Below are positions 57,001 to 64,000 of a DNA stretch of 64,000 nucleotides, piece by piece. The stretch spans positions 691,955-755,954 of the forward strand of contig CAWGKE010000002.1 of assembly GCA_963823075.1 (NCBI GenBank). Reading direction: 5' to 3'. Below the pieces are notes generated by a model. The model was not told where the DNA came from. It was given only the letters and a program-made list of their open reading frames with translations, and searched no databases. A program made the position numbers and the translations under genes. Every line of letters starts with the position of its first letter. The first letter of the stretch is position 1. Source of the stretch: UBA4732 sp963823075. GTDB taxonomy: Bacteria; Planctomycetota; Planctomycetia; Gemmatales; Gemmataceae.

Positions 57001-57617
57001 ATGGCGTCGGCCCGCCCCGCCAGCAGTTCGTCGGCGGCTAATTTGATCGCATAAAGGGAAGAAGCGCAGGCCGCATCCAGCGTGTAATGGCGGCCGCCCA
57101 GGCCGAGTTCCGCAGCCAGCACCGCGGCCGGCAAACCGACCGCACGACGGTTGCGCGGATCGACCGGCTCGGCCGGCGGCGCCTGGCCGAGCAGCTTCTC
57201 GGTGAAGGCGCGGCCCAGGGTGTTGCGGGCGAGAATAGACGCCTTTTCGGTGGGCAAAACGATGTCGCCCAGGATGACGCCGACGCGGCGGCGGTCCAGC
57301 GTATGCGTCACACCGGAAGCGAACGCCTGCCGTCCGGCCGCCAGCGTCAGGTGAATAACGGCATCGAGTTTTTCATTGGGATCGCTGGGGTCGCGCGGGA
57401 CGGCGTCAAGAAAGTATCCGCGGCGGGAGTAGACTTTATCCGGAGCGGCGACGGCGGGATCGAAGATTTCGTCGGGGTCGAGCGTCCATCGGCCGGGCGG
57501 CACGTCGCGCGACCGATCCGCCGCCGCCAGCACGTCCGCCCAAAGACCCTCCGGGTTGACGGCGGAGGGAAACAGGCCTCCCATCCCGACGATGGCGACG
57601 CGCGGCGGCCCCGACAT
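51071..57617 (-). CDS. pfaC: Pfa-type PUFA synthase subunit, KS-CLF-AT-DH-DH (PfaC/Pfa3-like), four frameshifts
   Basis: It starts at 57617, four bases after the PfaA stop. KS (57600-56290): DAACASSLYAIKLA (Cys), IECHATGTPVGD and KSTVGHLLTAAG (His). CLF (56150-55000): FTISDGESSDLHALAAAAGA, active Cys lacking as expected of a chain-length factor. AT (54800-53700): FVYPGSGNDFPGMG, IGYSLGESAALFAL, MGPGASCTRM. Then two double-hotdog FabA-type dehydratases, DH1 with CHFVDDPVMPGTLMYE (~52600) and DH2 with AHFYQDPVIPGSLGLE (~51360). Frame changes lie near 56057, 54872 (CC for CCC), 54090 (C run) and 53663 (C run). This order matches myxobacterial Pfa3 without its acyltransferase, and PfaC plus the PfaB AT. 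Two family-B palindromes sit in frame in linkers. Confidence 0.85.
52155..52256. repeat. family-B palindrome with a family-C palindrome nested in its loop, inside the PfaC-like gene
   Basis: Outer arms: GGCGAGCGGGGGGCGTCGGC at 52155 and its complement ending CCGCTCGCC at 52256. The loop (about 52185-52233) contains a CCCCCACCCGCGGGGGGAGG palindrome like that at 41297. All is read in frame in the linker between DH1 and DH2. Confidence 0.8.
56205..56289. repeat. family-B palindrome in the KS-CLF linker of the PfaC-like gene
   Basis: Arms 56205-56232 (GGCGAGCGGAGGGCGTAAGC...) and 56262-56289 with three mismatches; loop 29 bases. The frame continues through as SGGRQPPDSSPHQRTLPASG. Confidence 0.8.
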
Positions 57618-57621
57618 CTCG

Positions 57622-60600
57622 CTACACGATCCTTTCTTCCGCCGCCGCTCTTTCCCGCCGATTGCGTCGGAACGCCCGTTCTAGCGCGGGGTCGAGCGTG
57701 CATTCGGCGCCGTCCATGCGGGCGATCACCTGGCCGTCGGCCGACAGGAAATCGAGATCGGCGACGGCGGAAAGTTCCGTCGCCTTGACCACGTTGAGGA
57801 CGACGCGGGCGCCGTCGGCGGGGAAGGCCCCGCGGTACTGGCGGTAGCGGGCGACGTAACACGGCAGACCGGCCGCGCCGCTGCGGGCGAAGCTCCACAG
57901 AATCATCGTCTGGAAGGCGCCGTCGAGGACGAGCGGATCGGCGATCCACTTCTGGCGCAGCGGCCGCCGCAGCCACTCGGACGGGGCCGGCGCCGGCCGC
58001 AACCGGGCCGTAATGCCGCGGTCGTCGCAGGCCTCGACGCATTCGATCCCCTGCATGTCCGGCCCGTGGAACAGCACGCGGCGATAGATCTCCTCCGGCG
58101 TGAAGGCGTGCAGGGGCTGCGCCGCTGCGGGCCGCGCCGGGGGGGCCGGCGGCAGGTCCACCGCCAGCGCGACCTCGGCCCGCACGTGCAGCACCTCCCG
58201 GTCGTCGCCGCGCACGCCGCGCAGCTCGACGAGCGTGCGATAAAAGCCGTCCTTCTTGACCGCTTTCCCGGCCAGGACGCGCAAGGTCGGCGGCGGGCCT
58301 TCGAGGACGACGCCGTGCAGCACGCGCAGATCGTCGCAGCCGTGGAAGGTCAGGCCGGGGTTCTCGTGCAGGGCGCCGTGGGCCAGCCATTCCAGCGTCA
58401 GCGCCAGCGGCAGCACCGGCCGGCCGTCCAGCACGTGCGACTCCAGCACGGGATGTTCGGCCACGTCCAGTACGCGCTCAAACGCCGTCGCCAGGCCGCG
58501 CGGCGCCGGCATGGCAGGCGACTGGCCGGCCGCTCGCAGTGCGAGCGGCCTACCGGGCGCCAGCGCCACGACCTCGACGGCCGGGTCCGCCGACTGTCCC
58601 AGCTCCCGAACCAGATATTGCGCCCCCGTTTCGAGGCTAATCAGGCCGACGCCCTCCTCATTGAAGAGCTTCTTCAGCGCCGGCGTCACCATGCCGCCGT
58701 CCCACGGCCCCCAGTTGACGGAGACGACGCGGCAGCGCGGCAGCAAGTGGGCGTAACGCTGGGCGGTCTTGTTCAATACCTCATTGGCGATCGCGTAATC
58801 GACCTGCCCCGTCCGGCCGAACCGGCCCGTGGACGACGAGAACAGCACGAGCGCCCGCAATTCGTTCGGCGCAAGCGCCGCCAGGACGTTGCGCAGCCCG
58901 GCGACCTTGGTCCCGTAGACGCGGTCAAATTGCTCCTCTGTTTTGTCCGCGATAAGAGCGTCGGCCAGCACGCCGGCGCCGTGGACGACGCCGCGCACCG
59001 GGCCACGCTCGGAACGAATCCGGCGCAGCACGTCGGCCGTAGCCGCGGCGTCGCGCACGTCCACCGAGACATACACCGCTCGTCCGCCGGCCGCCGTGAT
59101 GCGTTCTAGGGTGCGCCGCGTCTCGCGCTGGGCCGTGAGCCGGCGGTAGTGCTCGCCGACGACGCGGGGTGTAGCGTCCCCATTGAGGTGCGTGCCCAGC
59201 GCCCGCTTGATTTCGGCCTCCGCCCTCAGCGGCGCCAGCCAGTCCGGCTCCGGTTCGGGCGCCGGGCTGCGGCCGAGCAGCACCAGCGTCGGCCGATAGG
59301 CCCGCGCCAGGGCGACGGCCGCCTCGGCGGTGACGCCGCGGCGCCGCCCGTCGCCACAATCACATCGCCAGGGCCGAACCGCAGGCTGCCGTTCGCGGAG
59401 ATCAGCGGTCGCTCAACGGTGTCGAGGGTGCGCGGTCCCGAGCGGGACAGGCCGATTTCGGCCGGGCCGGCCAGGAGCAGTTCCGCCGCCAGCGCCTCGG
59501 CCGCCTGGTCCGCATTGGCCCAGTCGCGGCCGAGGTCGATCGCCTTGCATTGCACTTCCGTCCATTCCCAGCCGGCGGTCTTCGCAAGCCCCGCCAGGCC
59601 GCCGTCCACCGGATCGCGCCGCGGGTCGAGGTCGCCGAAACCGAAGGCGCCGTCCATCCGCGAGACGGTGACGAAGACCGCCCCGCCGTCGCTGCCGGCG
59701 CGGCGAACGCGCCGGCGACGCGCTGGGCGCCGAACAGAGCCTCCTTTAGCCAACCGTCGTCAGGTTGGACGTCGGGCGCCAGCAGGATCAACCCGCCCAA
59801 TGCGGCCAGCGGTTCCATGGCGCGCAGGGCGGCGGCCGGGGCCAGGCGGGTCCGGAATCCGCTGCGACGCAGGCGTTCCCCCAACCGGCCGGCGAGGTCG
59901 GCGTCGTCAGAAGTGATCCAGATTTCGGCGCCTGGCGCGAGGCGCACCGGGCCGCGGCGGCGCCCCTGTTCGAGAGGAACGGCGCATACCACCCGGCGTT
60001 CCAGCGCCACGGCCGGCGAGCGGAAGGCGTCAGCCCTCTGATGATTGCTTTCCGTCGGTGACAGCATTGCGTCATCACGGGGCTGACGCCCCCCGCTCGC
60101 CGTTGCTGTTTCCCCTCCCGCCAGAAACGCGGCGATCTGGCGGAGGCTGTGGAGCGTACCAAGGTGTTCGGGCTTGACCGCCGGCGCGTCCGGCAGGCGC
60201 TCCTGCAACGCCGACAGGATCTCCACGCGCTTGATGGAGTCGATGCCCAGGTCGGCGTCCAGCGCCATATCGAGATCCAGCATCTCCGCCGGATAGCCCG
60301 TCTTCTCCGCCACCACCTCCAATAGCACCGCGGCGACCGTCTCCACGCCGCCCGGCGAGCGAGGGGCGTCAGCCCCCTGAGGATTGCCTTCCGTCGTTGT
60401 CGGCATTGCGTCATCACGGGGCTGACGCCCCCCGCTCGCCGTTGCTGCTTCCCCTCCCGCCAGAAACGCGGCGATCTGGCGGAGGCTGTGGAGCGTACCA
60501 AGGTGTTCGGGCTTGACCGCCGGCGCGTCCGGCAGGCGCTCCTGCAACGCCGACAGGATCTCCACGCGCTTGATGGAGTCGATGCCCAGGTCGGCGTCCA

Positions 60601-63600
60601 GCGCCATATCGAGATCCAGCATCTCCGCCGGATAGCCCGTCTTCTCCGACACCACCTCCAATAGCACCCGCCCTACTTGCCCATTATCAGAGACGGCCGC
60701 CGGGACGGGCGGCGCCACGACCGGCGCGGGCGCCGGAACGGCCACGGGCGCCGGCATGACGGCGGCTGGCGGCGGCAGGACGGGCGCGGCGGGCGGCGGG
60801 GCCTGACCCAGCGAGGCCTGGAGATAACGCTGATGCTGCTCGACTAAGAGGTGAACAGTGCGGTGCGCCGTCTCCTGGCCTTCCAGAAACTGCCGGTGCA
60901 GCTGGGCCGTCTGCTCCTGCATTTTCTGCAAGGCGCTGAGACTCTCGCGCGTCTCGCGCAGCGCTTGCTGAAGGGCGCCCGGAGTCCCGGCGAGCCGGGT
61001 CGCGTCAGCGCCCGGAGAGGGGGGCTTATCAAAAGTTTGAGGACCGTTCATCGTGGATAAATGGCTTCCGTTCGTGAGCGGGCGATGCTCGGCCGCGGCA
61101 GGCGCCGCTTCCGAGCGCACCGGAGGAGACCGCTTTTGGAGAGGCGGACGATCCGGTTTGGGCTTGACGTAGTTGGCGCCGCCGATCGGCACGAGCAGCG
61201 TATGCTTGCCGTCGGGTTGCGGGCGCGACGGCGGACCGCCGCCGTCCCACGCCTTCAGATTGACGCCATAACCCAACACCGCCAGGCAGGCCAGGCAGCA
61301 CGCCAGATCGAACAGGCCGGAACGCTGACCGTTCGAGGCGTCCAGCGCCAGCGCTTCATGCTCCAGGCCGCTCAGGATCGCGCTGACCAGCCCGGCCAGG
61401 CGGGCGCCCGGCCCGACTTCCAGGAAGGTGCGCACGCCGGCGCGGAACAGGTTCTGGATCTCGGCCACCCATTCGACCGGCCGCGCCAGCTGACCGGCCA
61501 GGAGATCGCGGGCCTGGCCGGCGTCGTCCGGGTACGGCGCCGCCGTGGTGTTGGCGTAAACGGGGACGGCGGCGGGACGGACTTCGGTCGTTTCCAGCGT
61601 CGCCCGGAACGCCGGCTCGGCGGCAGCGACCTGTGAGCTGTGGAACGCCGCCGCCACGGACAGGCGCGTCGCACGCACCTGCCGCGCCTGGAACGCGGCG
61701 TCCGCCCGATCCACGGCCGCGGCCGGCCCGGAAAGCACCGTCTGTTGCGGAGCGTTCTTGTTTGCCAGTACCAGGTCGATTTTCTCTTCTGTAAGAACCT
61801 GCGTGATGGATTCGGTCGAAGCATGGACCGCGAGCATTCCGCCGGGTTCGCCGCCGGCCGGCGACGCCATTAGACGGCCACGCGCCCGCGACAGAGCATG
61901 CAAGTCCGCCGGGCTGATCCGCCCGGCGGCGCAGAGGGCGACCAGCTCGCCGTAGCTGTGGCCGGCGAAGGCGTCGGCGCGGACGCCGAACGACTCCAGC
62001 ACGCGCCACGCGCCCAGGCTCACAGCGCCCAGAGCCGGCTGCGCCGCGTCGGTGGCGCGCAGAGCGGCCTCGTTGGCAGACCGCTCCTCCGGCGTGAAGG
62101 CGCTCAGCGGATAAATCAGGTCGCACAAGCGCCGGTCATGATCCGCGTCCGCCAAAGATTGCAGCGCCTCCGGGAACGTACAGGTCAGGTCGCGCATCAT
62201 CCCCGGGTACTGCGTCCCCTGTCCGGGGAACAGCACGGCCAGCGGGCCGGCCGGGGCGCCCGAACCGTAGCAGGCGCCGTCCGGGCCGCGCCACGATTTC
62301 CGGTCGGCGTGCTTGCCCAGCAGGGCGCGTGCGACGGAGATCGCCTTCGCAACGTCCGTGCGGCCGCGCTCGACCGGCAGCACCAGCCGGCAAGCCGCGT
62401 CCGCCCGCCAGGCGGCGCGCGTCTCGGCGGCGCGGACGCGCAGCTCGTCCCACGGCAAATCGACCGGCCACGCGGCCAGCTGGGCGTCGAGGGCGGCGGG
62501 GTCGTCGGCGCCGAACGCGATCAGCTGCACGTCGCCGTCCCAATCGACCTCCGTTTTGTCCGCTTCCGCCTCTTCGAGGACGCAGTGGAAATTGCTGCCG
62601 CCGAAGCCGAAGGCGCTGACGCCGGCCCGGCGCGGGTGGTCCGCCGACGACAGCCACGGCCGCTTCTCCGCGTTGACGTAGAACGGCGTCGCTCCCGGTT
62701 GCAGGGCGTCGAGCGGCCGGTCCACCTTGATCGTCGGCGGCAGCACCTTGTGATGCAGGGCCAGCGCCGCCTTGATGAGGCCCGCCGCCCCCGCCGCCGC
62801 CTTGGTGTGGCCGATTTGCGACTTCACCGATCCCAAGGCGCACCACGTCCCCTCGCGGCCGGTTTCCCGGTACACCTCCGTCAGCGCGGCCGCCTCGACC
62901 GCGTCGCCGACGCGCGTCCCGGTGCCGTGCGCCTCCACCAGTTCGATGGTGTCGGGCGTCACGCCGGCGGTGCGGCAGGCGTTGCGCAGCGCCTCGACCT
63001 GACCAGTCGTTTTGGGAGCGTAGACGGCGTTGCCCTTGCCGTCGCTGGAGGCGCCGACGCCGCGGACCACCGCGTAAACCCGGTCGCCGTCGCGGCGGGC
63101 GTCGTCCATCCGCTTCAGCACCAGCACGCCCAGGCCTTCGCCGAGGATCGTGCCGTCGGCGGCCGCGTCGAACGGCCGGGCGCTCCCGGTCGGCGACAAA
63201 GCCGGCGTCTTGCTGAAACACATGTACATGAAAACATCGTTGAACGTGTCGATGCCGCCCGTGACGACCACGTCGGCCCGCCGCGTCTCCAGCTCCATCG
63301 CGGCCAGGTGCAGCGCCCCGAGCGAGCTGGCGCAGGCGGCGTCCACGACGCAATTGGCGCCGCCGAGGTCGAAGCGGTTCGCAATGCGGCCGGCCACGAC
63401 GTTACCGAGCAGGCCGGGGAACGAGTTCTCCTGCCAGCCGACGTAGGAATCGGCGATGCGCTGCACCACGTCTTCCGCCACGTCCGGCGCGACGCCAGCC
63501 TCTTTGAGCGCCCTCCGCCATATGGGGTGTCCCAGCCGCGCTCCCAGAGGGATGACGAGTTCCAGCGTGCCGGTGACGCCGAGAAGGACGCTGACGCGGC

Positions 63601-64000
63601 GGCGGTCGAGCGGCTTGCCGGGGCCGGCGCCCATGGTGGGCGACTCGCTCCGCGAGTCATCGGCCAACCGCGGAGCGGTTGGCCCACTATGGACGGCGTA
63701 CCCGGCGTCTTCGAGGGCTTGCTGCGTGGCGACGAGGCCGAGGAGCTGCGACGTGTCGGTGGCTTCGAGGTTGCTCGGCGCGATTCCATAGGCGGCCGGA
63801 TTGAACGCGACCGGATCGAGGAAACCGCCGCGAGCGGCGTAGACGCGATCCGGCGCCTTCGGATCAGGATCGAGGTAGTCTTCCGGCCGCCAGTGGGTGG
63901 GCGGCACGTCGGTGATGCAATCGACGCGGTTCTTGATGTTGGCCCAGTACGCGCCGAGGCCGTCCGCCTTGGGGAAGAGGCAGCCGATGCCGATGATCGC
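57622..64000 (-). CDS. pfaA: Pfa-type PUFA synthase subunit, KS-AT-ACP-ACP-KR-DH (PfaA-like), 5' end beyond the window, two frameshifts
   Basis: Reading leftward from the window edge the frame opens with AIIGIGCLFPKADGLGAYWA, the KS start, so only a short N-terminus is missing. KS to ~62570: DAACASSLGALHLA (Cys), VEAHGTGTRVGD, KSQIGHTKAAAG. AT: FPGQGTQYPGMM, AGHSYGELVALCAAG (~61960). Two ACPs (60668-60420 and 60329-60100), each with LGIDSIKRVEIL (phosphopantetheine Ser). KR: GDVIVATGG then ARGVTAEAAVALA after a lost C near 59342, and VLFSSSTGRFGRTGQVDYAI (Ser, Tyr). C-terminal PKS-type DH: EHPVLESHVLDGRPVLPLAL, PLVLDGAFQTMILW. A second frame change lies near 59700. It starts the pfa-ole operon seen here; malonyl units are loaded by AT and extended on the ACPs. 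Confidence 0.9.
58518..58558. repeat. short palindrome in the KR-DH linker of the PfaA-like gene
   Basis: GGCCGCTCGC (58528-58537) and its complement GCGAGCGGCC (58541-58550), loop AGT, flanked by GCGACTGGCC and TACCGGGCGC. Read in frame as GRPLALRAAGQSP. Confidence 0.6.
60015..60101. repeat. family-B palindrome between ACP2 and KR
   Basis: The arm begins GGCGAGCGGAAGGCGTCAGC and the complement ends CCGCTCGCC at 60101; in frame. It forms one end of the 339-bp tandem period described at 60064-60668. Confidence 0.8.
60064..60668. repeat. 339-bp-period near-identical duplication of ACP plus linker
   Basis: 60064-60329 and 60403-60668 match over 266 bases with only two differences that I can see (T/C at 60109, C/A in TCTCCGCCACC against TCTCCGACACC). 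Each unit holds one ACP and half of a family-B palindrome. The period is 113 codons, so the frame is kept. Confidence 0.85.
60354..60440. repeat. family-B palindrome between ACP1 and ACP2
   Basis: The left arm starts GGCGAGCGAGGGGCGTCAGC at 60354 and the right arm ends CGCTCGCC at 60440; one unpaired base in the left arm region. Read in frame as SGGRQPRDDAMPTTTEGNPQ. Confidence 0.8.
63634..63692. repeat. compound palindrome in the KS domain of the PfaA-like gene
   Basis: Outer TGGGC/GCCCA arms enclose two adjacent hairpins, GACTCGCTCCGCGAGTC and GGCCAACCGCGGAGCGGTTG. In frame as HSGPTAPRLADDSRSESPTM, inserted between LEDAGYAV and the conserved RRRVSVLLGVTG strand of the KS, ahead of the catalytic Cys. 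Confidence 0.75.

Overview
The window looks like chromosomal DNA of a high-GC planctomycete, probably from the Gemmataceae or a related family. The evidence is exported giant proteins with the N-terminal LExLEDR motif, a dense set of Ser/Thr kinases, an ECF sigma factor next to a kinase, Uma2-type endonucleases, LPS genes (lpxA, an LptF/G permease), a MacB-type exporter, abundant short palindromic repeats and a large Pfa-type polyketide/fatty-acid synthase. No rRNA, tRNA or CRISPR array was recognised.

Layout. 1-1.6 kb: an edge-truncated gene and the remains of toxin-antitoxin-like modules (AF2212-type antitoxin, HEPN remnant). 1.8-9.5 kb: myo-inositol-phosphate synthase, LpxA, a methyltransferase, a TolC-like outer-membrane protein, a small pilin-like membrane protein and a metallopeptidase/ChaN-type protein. 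9.6-20.6 kb: two surface proteins (a ~2100-residue beta-repeat/Ig-like protein and a DUF4214 protein) around a REP-element cluster that holds its own RAYT transposase and an inserted IS1182-like element. 20.6-24 kb: ECF sigma factor, divergent kinase, nucleotidyltransferase, FHA protein. 24-28 kb: phosphatase, LptF-like permease, YjbQ, RsgA. 28-34 kb: a MacAB-type export operon with two adaptors, one of which is fused to a MacB periplasmic domain. 34-44 kb: PyrC, PIG-V-like glycosyltransferase, C26-like amidotransferase without its cysteine, AnmK, and an SF1-helicase operon. 44-49 kb: a decayed ISKra4-like transposase, a kinase with a propeller domain, Uma2. 49-64 kb: a tightly coupled minus-strand operon PfaA-like (KS-AT-ACP-ACP-KR-DH, cut by the window edge), PfaC/Pfa3-like (KS-CLF-AT-DH-DH), OleA and OleB.

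The 49-64 kb operon is the most notable system. Long-chain polyunsaturated acyl synthesis (Pfa) is physically and translationally coupled to head-to-head condensation (OleA) and beta-lactone decarboxylation (OleB). This predicts a long-chain polyunsaturated hydrocarbon rather than a PUFA phospholipid. OleC, OleD, the enoyl reductase (PfaD) and the phosphopantetheinyl transferase are not in the window.

Two general points affect the annotation. Many otherwise well-conserved genes carry one to four single-base frameshifts, mostly in short G/C runs; these look like consensus errors in the assembly, so the genes are annotated full-length with the break positions given. Several families of palindromic repeats lie between genes, at gene ends where they supply the stop codon, and in frame inside the linkers of multidomain proteins.
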